Source of the DNA: Actinobacteria bacterium UBA5176
Lineage (GTDB): Bacteria > Actinomycetota > UBA4738
DNA length: 26,830 nucleotides
Direction: 5' to 3'
NCBI GenBank assembly: GCA_002413305.1
Contig: DHWS01000105.1
Coordinates: forward strand, 28,431 to 55,260
Below, piece by piece: positions 1-7,142 of this stretch. Position 1 is the first letter of the stretch. The number at the start of each line of letters is the position of its first letter. The translations under genes were made by a program, and so were the position numbers. Under the pieces are notes generated by a model, which made no database searches, was not told the DNA's origin, and was given only the letters and a program-made list of their open reading frames with translations.

Positions 1-489
1 CGGACCTACCAGCTGAACTTCGGCGGCAACATGGACTTCATGAACATGCTCGAGCGGGAGCGCCTGACGTCGAAGAAGATCTCCAAGACGCAGTCGGTGC
101 AGAGCCAGCTGCGCGAGAACCTCGACAAGGAGAACATCCACATCGGGCCGTCGGACTACGTGCCGTGGTTGCAGGACCGGAAGTGGGCGCAGATCCGGCT
201 GGAAGGGACGGCCTTCGGCGATGTCCCGCTCACCGTCGAGATGAAGCTCGAAGTGTGGGACTCGCCGAATTCGGCTGGGATCGTGATCGACGCCATCCGG
301 TGCTGCCGGCTGGCCCTCGACCGCGGCGTGGCCGGCCCGCTGATCGGGCCCAGCGCGTACTTCATGAAGTCGCCGCCGGTGCAGTTCAGCGACGAAGCCG
401 CCCGGGAGATGGTCGAGGAGTTCATCCAGGGGAACGGTGCGTCGAAGAAGGCCGACTGGTCCGCGTTCTTCGACGCACACACCGCCTGA
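1..489 (+). CDS. ino1: Inositol-3-phosphate synthase, 3' part (5' end outside window)
   Basis: The frame is open from base 1 and ends at TGA 487-489, giving the last 162 residues of a protein whose start lies outside the window. It opens with [10 protein letters not shown] followed by [13 protein letters not shown], the highly conserved NAD-dependent myo-inositol-1-phosphate synthase signature, with the catalytic lysine cluster in SKKISKT. The family (EC 5.5.1.4) converts glucose 6-phosphate to inositol 3-phosphate in the cytoplasm. In actinobacteria this feeds phosphatidylinositol and mycothiol synthesis. Actinobacterial homologues are about 360 residues, so a little under half is present. 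The end is intact. An MFS gene follows after 17 nt on the same strand. Confidence 0.93.
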   Translation, partial: RTYQLNFGGNMDFMNMLERERLTSKKISKTQSVQSQLRENLDKENIHIGPSDYVPWLQDRKWAQIRLEGTAFGDVPLTVEMKLEVWDSPNSAGIVIDAIRCCRLALDRGVAGPLIGPSAYFMKSPPVQFSDEAAREMVEEFIQGNGASKKADWSAFFDAHTA

Positions 490-491
490 GC

Positions 492-497
492 TAGAGC
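492..497 (+). promoter_or_regulatory. Possible -10 element (TAGAGC) before the MFS gene
   Basis: TAGAGC lies 9 nt upstream of the GTG start at 507, in the 17-nt gap after ino1, and there is no Shine-Dalgarno sequence. The layout resembles a leaderless start, but the hexamer is a weak match and co-transcription with ino1 is equally possible. Confidence 0.22.
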
Positions 498-506
498 ATC
501 ACGGGC

Positions 507-1997
507 GTGAGCGCCGGATCGCAGGCGCGTGCCCCGGGGACGTTCGCCCGCGCCCGTTCGGCGCTTCGGTCCCCCGACTTCTCCCTCCTGCTCGCCTGTC
601 GGCTGGCCAGCCAGCTCGCCGACGGGTTCTTCCAGGCGTACCTGGTCGCCGAGATCGTCTTCCTGAACCCCGAGGGACACTCGACCGCGGCCGGCGTGGC
701 GAAGGCGTACGCGCTGCTGGTGATCCCCTTCTCGGTCCTCGGGCCTCTCTCGGGCGTGCTGATCGACCGGTGGAGCCGCAGACGCATCCTGCTCGCGACG
801 CCGGTGCTGAAGGCGGCTGCCGTCGTGGTCCTGATCCCACTGGGAGGCACCTCGATCTGGCTCTACGTGCCGGCGCTCCTGGTCGTTTCGCTGAACCGGT
901 TCTTCCTGACGACCGCCACCTCGTCGATCCCCTCGCTGGTGGCCGACCAGGACCTGCTCATGGCGAACTCGATGTCGACCGTTGGTGGGACGGTGGTGAC
1001 GTTCGTCGGGATCGTCGTTGGAACGAAGCTGGTGAAGCCTCTCGGGGCGACAAGCGTGCTGTGGGCGGGGGCGGCGCTGTACCTCTTGGCGGGGTTCCTG
1101 GCCACCCGCATCCACCAGCCGCTTCGCGCCGTGCGCCCCGACGCGTCCGTGCGTGCCGAGCTGAGCCGGGTATTCGCCGACCTATGGTCCGGGGCGAAGC
1201 GCCTGGCGGCGACGCCGGTGGCGGCGGGTTCGATCACCTGCATCTCTGCCGACCAGTTCCTGGTGGGCTTCGTCACCGTGCTGTCCCTGGTGGTGTTCAA
1301 GCAGCGCTTCCACCAAGGGGTGGGGTCCTACGGGAACATCATCGCGGCCGGCGGCGCCGGGGTGCTGGCCGGGACGCTGACGGTGGGGCTGTTCGAGGAG
1401 CGCATGGAGAAGCCCCGCATCGTGGCGGTGGCGTTCGCCCTGGCCGCGGTGGTCTGCCTGGCGGTCGCGCCGGACATCGGCGGGGTAACGATCCTGCTGA
1501 CGTCGTTCGTCCTGGGGCTCACGTTCGCGTGGCGGAAGATCCCTGTCGACACCATGGTCCAGGAGGCGGTGCCCGACCGCTTCCGGGGGCGCGTGTTCGC
1601 TGTGTACGACATCACGTACTCCATGTCTCGGGTCGCCGCGGCCGGCCTGGCCGTCCTGCTGATCCCCCGCGTCACGGCGGGATGGCTGCTGTTCCTGGTA
1701 GGGGTGGTGTATGCGCTCCTGACGCCGGCACTCCCGGTGTGGGTCCGCCGGCCGCAGTGGGCTGAGCTACGGTTCTACGCGGGCGGACGCGCCGACGAGG
1801 TGCCGCGAACGGTGGTGTTCGGCGGCGAGGAAGCGCCCGTCGAGGTCCTCGCGTCCTGGATCGAGGAGCGGGATGGCGAACGCCTCCGCCGGTTCCGGCT
1901 CCGGACCGAGGCCGACGGGGTGATCCAGCTCTCCGCCCCCGAGACGGGCGGGCCGTGGCGCATCGAACGGGGAGCAGGCCCGGCCGAGCGGGGCTGA
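507..1997 (+). CDS. MFS transporter with C-terminal soluble tail
   Basis: This 496-residue protein starts at GTG 507. Residues from about 25 to 410 form a run of hydrophobic segments typical of a 12-helix major facilitator. The loop LSGVLIDRWSRRRIL near residue 85 matches the MFS motif between helices 2 and 3, and the general look is that of drug-efflux type permeases. The substrate cannot be told. After the last helix (ending near VWVRRPQW) comes a charged tail of about 80 residues with alternating hydrophobic positions and the segment EVLASWIEERDGERLRRF. It loosely resembles small actinobacterial DUF6504-type beta domains; this is a weak resemblance. The gene follows ino1 by 17 nt and may be co-transcribed with it. 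Confidence 0.85.
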   Translation: MSAGSQARAPGTFARARSALRSPDFSLLLACRLASQLADGFFQAYLVAEIVFLNPEGHSTAAGVAKAYALLVIPFSVLGPLSGVLIDRWSRRRILLATPVLKAAAVVVLIPLGGTSIWLYVPALLVVSLNRFFLTTATSSIPSLVADQDLLMANSMSTVGGTVVTFVGIVVGTKLVKPLGATSVLWAGAALYLLAGFLATRIHQPLRAVRPDASVRAELSRVFADLWSGAKRLAATPVAAGSITCISADQFLVGFVTVLSLVVFKQRFHQGVGSYGNIIAAGGAGVLAGTLTVGLFEERMEKPRIVAVAFALAAVVCLAVAPDIGGVTILLTSFVLGLTFAWRKIPVDTMVQEAVPDRFRGRVFAVYDITYSMSRVAAAGLAVLLIPRVTAGWLLFLVGVVYALLTPALPVWVRRPQWAELRFYAGGRADEVPRTVVFGGEEAPVEVLASWIEERDGERLRRFRLRTEADGVIQLSAPETGGPWRIERGAGPAERG

Positions 1998-2008
1998 CCC
2001 ACCCTCGC

Positions 2009-2014
2009 TAGGCT
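2009..2014 (+). promoter_or_regulatory. Possible leaderless -10 element (TAGGCT)
   Basis: TAGGCT fits TANNNT and ends 9 nt before the ATG at 2024 of the LarA-like gene. No ribosome-binding site is present, so transcription may begin at or next to the start codon. No clear -35 was found. Confidence 0.33.
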
Positions 2015-2023
2015 TCGGCGGTC

Positions 2024-3413
2024 ATGCACGATCGCCTGGTGTTCGGGGATGGCTGGATCGACGCCGAGCTGCCGAACGACGCGCGTGTGGTCGGGCCCGG
2101 GATCACCCTGCCGCTCCCTCCGACCGAGGACCTCGCCGGAACGGCGCGCGACGCGCTGGAGCACCCGGTCGACACGCCGCCGCTGGAGGAGATGTCGCGA
2201 GGCGCCCGAAGGGTCGTCGTGGCCTTCGACGACCCGACCGTCCCGTGCTACGCGCCGCTGTGGGCCACGGCCATGCCGCTGGTCCTGGACGCGCTCTCCC
2301 GCGCCGGAGTCGAAGAGGGAAGCATCACCCTGCTGTGCGCGAACGCGTTGCACCGCAAGTTCACGCACGACGAGCTGGCCCGCATCCTGGGCCAGGACGT
2401 CGTGGGGCCGGTTCGCCGCTGCCGGCCGCCTGCTCTGCCACGACGCCGAGGACCCGGAAGGACTGGTGCGCCTCGGAGAGACCGAGGAAGGCGCGCCGGT
2501 CGAACTCAACCGCCTCGCCGTCGACGCGGACCTGACCGTCTATCTGAACGCTTCGACCACCCGCGGCTTCAGCGGCGGATGGAAGTCGATCTGCGTGGGG
2601 CTTTCGAGCTACGCCTCGATCCACGCGCACCATTCGCCCGACACGATGAGCATGTCCACCGAGAAGAACCGGATGCACGACATGCTCGACCGGATGGGCG
2701 TGGTGGTCGAACGCGAGCTCGGCCCGAAGCGCTTCTTCAAGCTGGAGACGATCCTTTCCAACCCGATGCAGGTCCACACCGTCCTGGGCGGGAGCGTGGG
2801 TGCGACCAGGGCAGAGATCCTCCGCCTGACCCGCGAGCACCAGCCGCCGCGCCGGGAGCTCCTGGACGAGCGTGTGGACGTGGTGCTCTACGGCGTACCG
2901 GACTGGAGCCCGTACGCGGCGTTCAGCCACCTCAATCCCATCCTCGAGCTGATCTCCACCGGCCTCGGCTACCTGGGTGGGATGGTCGAGGCCCTGGGCG
3001 TGCCCGGTTGCACGGTGGTGCTGGCCACGCCGTGTCGGGACCGGTGGGACGACGTCCATCACCCCTCCTACCGCGAGGTGTGGGAGCGGGTCCTGCCGGT
3101 CACCCGCGATCCCAACGAGGCGCGGGAGTTATTCGAACCGGAGCTCGCCGCGCGCGGGGACTACGTGGACAAGTACCGGACCGGATTCGGGTTCCATCCG
3201 ACGCACGCCGTCATGGCCCTGTATCCACTGAAGCGCCTTCGCCACGCCGGGCGAGTGATCGTGGCCGGCGCCGAACAGCCGCACCTGGTTCGCCATGCCG
3301 GGTTCGAACCGGCCGCGACCGTCGAGGAGGCGCTCGGCATGGCGCGCCAGGTGCACGGTTCGGATCTCACCATGGCCGTGGTTCGCTACCCACCGGCGGC
3401 GAGCCGGGCGTGA
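2024..3413 (+). pseudogene. LarA-like nickel-dependent racemase family protein (DUF2088), frameshifted
   Basis: The first 128 residues (ATG 2024) read in one frame, and the remaining 334 or so read in another up to TGA 3411-3413. Removing one G from the GGGG run at 2404-2407 joins them into DVVGRFAAAGRLLCHDAED and gives one protein of about 462 residues, near the family's usual 420-430. Family marks are ALHRKFT (His110), GFSGGWKSICVG with the lysine that holds the nickel-pincer cofactor in LarA, and a following histidine in IHAHHSP. The residues equal to LarA Arg75 (here DDPTVP) and His174 (here STTRGF) look replaced, so lactate racemase itself is doubtful and another 2-hydroxyacid substrate is possible. 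Cofactor genes larB, larC and larE are not in the window. The indel may be a sequencing error in a homopolymer or a real inactivating mutation. Confidence 0.8.
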
Positions 3414-3422
3414 AGCCTCTTT

Positions 3423-3851
3423 TCAGCCCACCCGGCCGGCCCGGCTGAGCGGCCAGTAGCGCCAGGCGATGATGCCTCGCACGGCCGACCGGTCGACCGG
3501 CCCGAACTGCCGACTGTCGGTGCTTCGGTCCCCGTTGTCGCCGAGCAGCCAGAACTCGGCCGGGCCGAGCAAGAAGGGGCCGGCCTCCTCACCGGGGAGC
3601 GCGGCGACCCGCTTGACCATCTCGTACCCGGGCCGGCGAGGGTGTTCGACCAGGACGAGCGAACCACGAACCACCCGTCGTGGTCGTGTGGCGATGACGA
3701 AGTCGCCCGGTTCGAGCGTGGGTCGCATGCTCTCGCCGTCCACCGCGACGCGGAACGGGCGCCGCGGCACCCACCACGCCAGCACCGCGGCGGCCGCCAG
3801 CAACCGGAAGAGGCGCCGGGATCGACGGTGTCGGTTCGTCTCGGAATGCAC
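3423..3851 (-). CDS. sodX: Nickel-type superoxide dismutase maturation protease (S26 signal-peptidase family)
   Basis: This 142-residue protein has one hydrophobic segment (about residues 14-28) followed by a compact S26 peptidase domain. The serine nucleophile is in GESMRP (Ser41), the general-base lysine is in EMVKRV (Lys80), and LLGDNGDRSTDSR is the conserved box C-terminal to it. It is much shorter than a housekeeping signal peptidase I. It lies divergently from sodN with 70 nt between start codons. That is the known pairing in which this protease removes the SodN propeptide so that the N-terminal His-Cys hook can bind nickel. The open frame extends upstream to 4127, but that part overlaps sodN antisense, so GTG 3851 was chosen as the start. 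There is no good ribosome-binding site. Confidence 0.85.
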   Translation of the reverse strand: MHSETNRHRRSRRLFRLLAAAAVLAWWVPRRPFRVAVDGESMRPTLEPGDFVIATRPRRVVRGSLVLVEHPRRPGYEMVKRVAALPGEEAGPFLLGPAEFWLLGDNGDRSTDSRQFGPVDRSAVRGIIAWRYWPLSRAGRVG

Positions 3852-3863
3852 GATTCGGAGAGC

Positions 3864-3890
3864 GTGATAGCGTTGCTGCCTGACCGTCAA
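3864..3890 (-). promoter_or_regulatory. Possible sodX promoter
   Basis: On the minus strand TTGACG is followed after about 15 nt by TATCAC, which ends about 12 nt before the GTG start of sodX. The spacer is short for a sigma-70 promoter. The same 70-nt gap must also hold the sodN promoter, which could not be placed. The call is weak. Confidence 0.28.
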
Positions 3891-3909
3891 GCGCCCGTTC
3901 GGCAGTTCG

Positions 3910-3917
3910 AAAGGAGG
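3910..3917 (+). promoter_or_regulatory. Strong ribosome-binding site of sodN
   Basis: AAAGGAGG lies 4 nt before ATG 3922. It is among the strongest Shine-Dalgarno sequences in the window and fixes the sodN start. It contrasts with neighbours that lack one. Confidence 0.75.
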
Positions 3918-3921
3918 CACG

Positions 3922-4347
3922 ATGCTGGCGAAGCTCGCCGCACTTCTGGAGCCGAGTCGCCTCGCCCACGCGCACTGCGACCTTCCGTGCGGCGTGTACG
4001 ACCCGGCCCAGGCCCGGATCGAAGCCGAGTCCGTGCAGAAGATCCAGACGAAGTACCAGGACGCCGAGAACCAGAAGAAGCCATCGGAGTCGGCAGACGA
4101 CTTCCGCGCCCGCTGCCTGCTGATCAAGGAGGATCGCGCCGACCTCGTGAAGCACCACCTGTGGGTGCTGTGGACCGACTACTTCAAGCCCGAGCACCTC
4201 GAGGCGCACCCGCAGCTCCACGACCTCTTCTGGCGGGCCACCAAGGCCGCCGGCGACGCGAAGAAGTCGCAGGACCCGGCGCAGGGCCAAGGCTTGCTCG
4301 ACCTCATCAAGGAGATCGACGGGGTCTTCTGGGAGACGAAGAAGTAG
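3922..4347 (+). CDS. sodN: Nickel superoxide dismutase
   Basis: This 141-residue protein disproportionates superoxide to oxygen and hydrogen peroxide (EC 1.15.1.1). The diagnostic nickel hook HCDLPCGVYDP begins at His18. Residues 1-17 (ending RLAHA) are therefore a propeptide, and cleavage before His18 would leave a mature enzyme of 124 residues with His1, Cys2 and Cys6 as nickel ligands. Streptomyces enzymes are about 117 residues when mature with a 14-residue propeptide, so length and layout match. The propeptide is not a Sec signal, in line with a cytoplasmic enzyme. The maturation protease is divergent upstream, and a hairpin terminator follows the stop codon. Confidence 0.97.
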   Translation: MLAKLAALLEPSRLAHAHCDLPCGVYDPAQARIEAESVQKIQTKYQDAENQKKPSESADDFRARCLLIKEDRADLVKHHLWVLWTDYFKPEHLEAHPQLHDLFWRATKAAGDAKKSQDPAQGQGLLDLIKEIDGVFWETKK

Positions 4348-4369
4348 GACTGCCCGTCGAGTCCGCGTC

Positions 4370-4400
4370 GGGCCGGCGGGACGGCAGTGGCCGCCGGCCC
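4370..4400. terminator. Bidirectional hairpin terminator between sodN and pcnB
   Basis: A perfect 10-bp inverted repeat, GGGCCGGCGG at 4370-4379 and CCGCCGGCCC at 4391-4400, encloses an 11-nt loop. A T-containing tract (TTCGTCTATC) follows on the plus strand. It lies between the stops of two convergent genes, so it can serve both. Confidence 0.7.
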
Positions 4401-4405
4401 TTCGT

Positions 4406-5776
4406 CTATCCCGGGCCCTTCTCCTTCGCCCACGCGTCGAGCAGCGCGTAGGCATCGTCCTTCTCGATCGGGCCGCGTTCGATCCGCTCGTTCAGCAGGA
4501 ACTCCCGAGCCTCCCCGACCAGACGGCCGGGAGGCAGCCCGAGGCGCTCCATGATCTCGTTGCCGTCGAGCGGCGGTTTGATCTGCTGGAGGTTCTCCTC
4601 GACCGCTAGCCGCGCGATGCGCATCTCGAAGTCGTCCTGGAGGTCCGCCAGCGACTTCGCCTTCGCCGGATTGCGCGTGGTGCAGTCGGCCCGAACCAAC
4701 TGGTTCAGCGGGTCGAGCAGGTCGCCGGCGTCGCGGACGTAGCGCCGAAGGGCGGCGTCGTTCCAGCCCATCCGATACGTATGGAACCGGAGGTGCATCT
4801 CCACGAGCTTGACCACGTCCGCCACCACCTCGTTCGGGTACCGGAGCGCCTTCAGGCGAGCTTCGGCCATCCGCGCGCCGACCACTTCATGGTGATGGAA
4901 CTGCACGCCGTCCTCGGTGAACGCCCGCGTGGCCGGCTTGCCGATATCGTGCAGCAGCGCGCCCAGCCGCAGTACCGGGCGCGGCTCGCAGCGGGCGACG
5001 ACGGCGAACGTGTGCCGGAGCACGTCCTTGTGCCGCTGGACCGGGTCCTGTTCGAGCTGCAGCGCGGGGAGCTCCGGGAGGAATCGCTGGGCGAGCCCGG
5101 TGTCCACGATGAGCGCGAGCCCGGCCGTTGGGTCGGGGGCGAGCAGCAGGCGGGACAGCTCGTCCCGAACCCGCTCAGGAGAGACGATCAGCAGTCGGTC
5201 GGCCATCCGCTCCATCGCTTCGACCACTCGCGGCGCGGGCCGCAGACCGAGCGAGGCGACGAACCGAGCCGCCCGCAGCATCCGTAGTGGGTCGTCGCTG
5301 AACGACACGTCCGGTTCGAGCGGGGTGTCGAGGACCTTCGCAGCGAGGTCGCGCACGCCGCCGAACGGGTCGATGAACTCCCCCTCGGGCACGCGCACCG
5401 CCATCGCGTTCACGGTGAAGTCGCGCCGGGAGAGGTCGACCTCGAGCCGGTCCGAGAACGTCACGGTGGGGTGGCGGTCGTCCTCCCTATAGAGCTCCTT
5501 GCGGAACGTGGTGATCTCGATGAGGTGGTCGCCGGCCCGCGCGCCCACGGTGCCCCATCTGATCCCCTGGAGGTACCGGCGGTCGCCCCATCCACGCAGG
5601 ACCATCAGGGTCTGTTCCGGTTCGGCGTCCGTGGCGAAGTCAAGGTTGTCGCCGACCACCCGTTGGAGCAGCACGTCCCGGACCGCGCCCCCCACGAGAT
5701 ACAGCTGGAAACCGGCGGCCCGGAAGCGTTCGCCCAGCTCAGTGGCCAGGGGATCGATGTCGACGACCGTGCCCAT
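4406..5776 (-). CDS. pcnB: CCA tRNA nucleotidyltransferase / poly(A) polymerase family with HD domain
   Basis: This 456-residue cytoplasmic enzyme adds or repairs the 3' CCA of tRNA. The nucleotidyltransferase head has LYLVGGAVRDVLL (about residues 25-37), the RRDFTVNAMA motif, and SDDPLRMLRAARF of the neck. The C-terminal HD domain carries LGALLHDIGKPATR and FHHHEVVGARM. It matches mycobacterial PcnA along its length. One oddity is that the metal-binding DxD motif reads DNLDF, with Asn44 where family members have Asp. ATG 5776 is preferred because a TATGCT element lies 7 nt upstream on this strand; ATG 5788 is an in-frame alternative. The longer open frame upstream to 6802 is antisense to real genes. 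In M. tuberculosis this gene also stands divergent from the Nudix/murJ/sigM block. Confidence 0.93.
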   Translation of the reverse strand: MGTVVDIDPLATELGERFRAAGFQLYLVGGAVRDVLLQRVVGDNLDFATDAEPEQTLMVLRGWGDRRYLQGIRWGTVGARAGDHLIEITTFRKELYREDDRHPTVTFSDRLEVDLSRRDFTVNAMAVRVPEGEFIDPFGGVRDLAAKVLDTPLEPDVSFSDDPLRMLRAARFVASLGLRPAPRVVEAMERMADRLLIVSPERVRDELSRLLLAPDPTAGLALIVDTGLAQRFLPELPALQLEQDPVQRHKDVLRHTFAVVARCEPRPVLRLGALLHDIGKPATRAFTEDGVQFHHHEVVGARMAEARLKALRYPNEVVADVVKLVEMHLRFHTYRMGWNDAALRRYVRDAGDLLDPLNQLVRADCTTRNPAKAKSLADLQDDFEMRIARLAVEENLQQIKPPLDGNEIMERLGLPPGRLVGEAREFLLNERIERGPIEKDDAYALLDAWAKEKGPG

Positions 5777-5783
5777 GGGGCCG

Positions 5784-5789
5784 AGCATA
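5784..5789 (-). promoter_or_regulatory. Leaderless -10 element (TATGCT) of pcnB
   Basis: On the minus strand TATGCT is followed by 7 nt and then ATG 5776. There is no Shine-Dalgarno sequence. This spacing puts the transcript start at the start codon. Confidence 0.42.
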
Positions 5790-5836
5790 CCCGTCGACTT
5801 GGATGTCCCCGTACCGCAGAGGCCCATACCGCCGTC

Positions 5837-5861
5837 GTTTGCCCCGCAGGTCGATGGGTAG
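5837..5861 (+). promoter_or_regulatory. SigB/SigF-like general-stress promoter
   Basis: GTTT at 5837-5840, a 15-nt spacer and GGGTAG at 5856-5861 match the alternative stress-sigma consensus GTTT-N(13-17)-GGGTA known for Bacillus SigB and mycobacterial SigF. It lies 38 nt before the start of a GsiB/Em-like stress gene, the kind of gene this sigma class controls. Read from motif only. Confidence 0.6.
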
Positions 5862-5884
5862 ACACCAAGGGAAGCCCCGAGGTG

Positions 5885-5891
5885 AAGGAGG
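5885..5891 (+). promoter_or_regulatory. Ribosome-binding site of the GsiB-like gene
   Basis: AAGGAGG lies 8 nt before ATG 5900 and fixes the start of this 63-residue gene, which would otherwise be lost inside a longer spurious frame. Confidence 0.7.
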
Positions 5892-5899
5892 ACGATCCC

Positions 5900-6091
5900 A
5901 TGGCCGAGACGACGAAGATGTCGCGCGCCGAAGCGGGCCGCAAGGGCGGTCTCACCACCAAGCAGCGCCACGGGAACGAGTTCTTCGGACAGATCGGCCG
6001 CATCGGTGGAAAGAAGGGCGGCGAGACGACCAAGCAGCGCCACGGGGTCGAGTTCTACCAGCGGATCGGGCGCAAGGGCGGCTCGAAGTAA
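5900..6091 (+). CDS. Small GsiB/Em-like (LEA group 1, KGG-repeat) stress protein
   Basis: The protein is 63 residues long, very hydrophilic and glycine/lysine rich, without membrane segment or cysteine. Two copies of a roughly 20-residue repeat with core TTKQRHGxEF and IGRxGG (about residues 16-38 and 41-61) match the Em/LEA group 1 motif found in plant seed proteins and in Bacillus GsiB. Such proteins are disordered hydrophilins tied to desiccation and general stress; the exact action is not settled. The start is set by an AAGGAGG site and a SigB/SigF-like promoter lies just upstream. GsiB has five repeats against two here. The last codons and the stop lie within a tandem DNA duplication (6078-6132). 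Confidence 0.82.
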   Translation: MAETTKMSRAEAGRKGGLTTKQRHGNEFFGQIGRIGGKKGGETTKQRHGVEFYQRIGRKGGSK

Positions 6092-6132
6092 CCGCCCGGA
6101 ACCGTGCGGCTCGAAGGGCTGCCCGGAACCGT
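6078..6132 (+). repeat. Tandem duplication of about 28 bp at the 3' end of the GsiB-like gene
   Basis: Unit 1 (6078-6105) starts GCGGCTCGAAG and ends GCCCGGAACCGT. Unit 2 (6106-6132) follows at once with the same two blocks (6106-6116 and 6121-6132) and a middle of 4 nt in place of 5. Unit 1 covers the last codons and stop of the GsiB-like gene; unit 2 is non-coding. Confidence 0.75.
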
Positions 6133-6169
6133 CCGATCGTCGCGCCCCGGCCGCCGACGGCGCGTTTGG

Positions 6170-6175
6170 GATACT
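6170..6175 (+). promoter_or_regulatory. Leaderless -10 element (GATACT) of the YbaK-like gene
   Basis: GATACT is followed by 6 nt and then GTG 6182. No Shine-Dalgarno is present. It supports 6182 over the upstream GTG at 6104 as the start. Confidence 0.4.
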
Positions 6176-6181
6176 GCAGCG

Positions 6182-6670
6182 GTGCGGACCAGCGTCGACG
6201 TCCACAACCATCTGCTCGAACGGGACGTTCCCCACGAAGTGTTCGCCGCGGCGGGGAGACTGCGGTCGGCCGAACAGCTCGCCGCGGTCTTGGACCTGCC
6301 CCCCCAGGAGGTCGGCAAGGTCCTCATCTTCGAGAGCCGGAAGGGACCGGTGGCCGCCGTCGTGCCTTCGGGATTCGACGCCCACCTCCGGCGTCTCGCC
6401 AGGGCTGTCAGGCGACGGGACATCGCGCTGGCCAGTGACGACCGAGCGTCGGAGCTGACCGAGTACCTGACCGATGCGATCCCGCCCGCGGGTCTCCCCC
6501 AGGGGTTCGCCACCGTGGTCGACCGTTCGCTCGCGCGGGACGCCGTGCTCTACTTCTCGGGCGGCGAGGCCCGCTCCGTCCTGAAGATCCGGGGCACGGA
6601 CCTGGTTCGGGCCACCGACGCCGTGGTGGCTTCCATAGCCGTCCCCGCCCCCCCGCAGCCGGCTCGGTGA
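6182..6670 (+). CDS. YbaK/EbsC-type aminoacyl-tRNA deacylase domain protein
   Basis: The 162-residue protein has the YbaK/EbsC fold pattern: an N-terminal HNHLLERDVPHEVFAA strand-helix unit, a central KVLIFESRKGPVAAVVPSG strand, then LPQGFATVVDRSLARDAVLYFSGG, the equivalent of the conserved Gly-x-Pro/Val-x-Asp and Ser-Gly-Gly segments. Members remove wrongly attached amino acids from tRNA (often Cys-tRNA-Pro) in the cytoplasm; the substrate here is not known. The start at GTG 6182 fits the -10 element and the domain boundary. The stop overlaps the GTG of the Nudix gene (GTGA), so the two are translated together. The gene is not part of the M. tuberculosis version of this block. Confidence 0.75.
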   Translation: MRTSVDVHNHLLERDVPHEVFAAAGRLRSAEQLAAVLDLPPQEVGKVLIFESRKGPVAAVVPSGFDAHLRRLARAVRRRDIALASDDRASELTEYLTDAIPPAGLPQGFATVVDRSLARDAVLYFSGGEARSVLKIRGTDLVRATDAVVASIAVPAPPQPAR

Positions 6671-7128
6671 ACACCCGGTTCGAGCACTCCGCCGGCGGGG
6701 TGGTCGTTCGGTTCGCCCGGGACGGGCACGACGGCGCCGAGGACCCCGACGGAACGCAGGTGGCCCTGGCCGCCCGCCGCACACAGTCGGGCGACCTCGC
6801 ATGGGGGCTCCCGAAGGGGCTGGTCGAACCGGGCGAGGATCCGGCGGACACCGCGGTGCGGGAGGTCCGGGAGGAAACCGGCCTGGTGGCGGAGATCCTC
6901 AAGCCGCTGGGGGACGTCTCGTACTGGTTCGTGTGGGGCGGGGAACGCGTGAAGAAGAAGGTGACGTTCTTCCTGATGGAGGCGGTGGGCGGCGACATCG
7001 CCGACCACGACTTCGAGATGGAGGAGGTCCGGTGGTTCCCTCTGAAGGGATCGGACCGGACAGCCAGCTACCGGAGCGAGCGCGACATCCTGTGCCGGGC
7101 GGTCTCCGCGCTGAAGGCCGAACCGTGA
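6667..7128 (+). CDS. Nudix hydrolase (MutT4-like)
   Basis: The 153-residue protein carries a complete Nudix box at residues 51-73: G51, five residues, E57, seven residues, then REVREETGL, exactly GX5EX7REUXEEXGU. The family hydrolyses nucleoside diphosphates linked to another group and needs Mg2+. Substrates range from oxidised dNTPs to dinucleoside polyphosphates and cannot be told here. Its place between pcnB and the DUF6049/murJ genes equals that of Rv3908 (mutT4) in M. tuberculosis. It starts with GTG inside the stop of the YbaK-like gene (4-nt overlap). Confidence 0.9.
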   Translation: MNTRFEHSAGGVVVRFARDGHDGAEDPDGTQVALAARRTQSGDLAWGLPKGLVEPGEDPADTAVREVREETGLVAEILKPLGDVSYWFVWGGERVKKKVTFFLMEAVGGDIADHDFEMEEVRWFPLKGSDRTASYRSERDILCRAVSALKAEP

Positions 7129-7142
7129 CCCGGCTCCGCCGT

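Noticed and set aside
156..1115. Long minus-strand frame opposite ino1 and the MFS gene
   Set aside because: Low-complexity Arg/Gly/Pro translation typical of antisense frames in high-GC DNA. The plus strand carries recognisable proteins.
2408..3448. Continuation of the LarA-like first frame to 3448
   Set aside because: After the G run this frame gives an Arg/Pro/Gly-rich shadow peptide, while the other frame carries conserved DUF2088 motifs.
3843..3875. GGAAT...GTT promoter for sodN
   Set aside because: GGAAT and GTT are both present, but the spacer is about 24 nt, too long for this sigma class.
3852..4127. N-terminal extension of sodX to ATG 4127
   Set aside because: The extension is antisense to sodN, whose start, ribosome-binding site and nickel hook are certain. 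The peptide has no S26 pattern before residue 93 of that frame.
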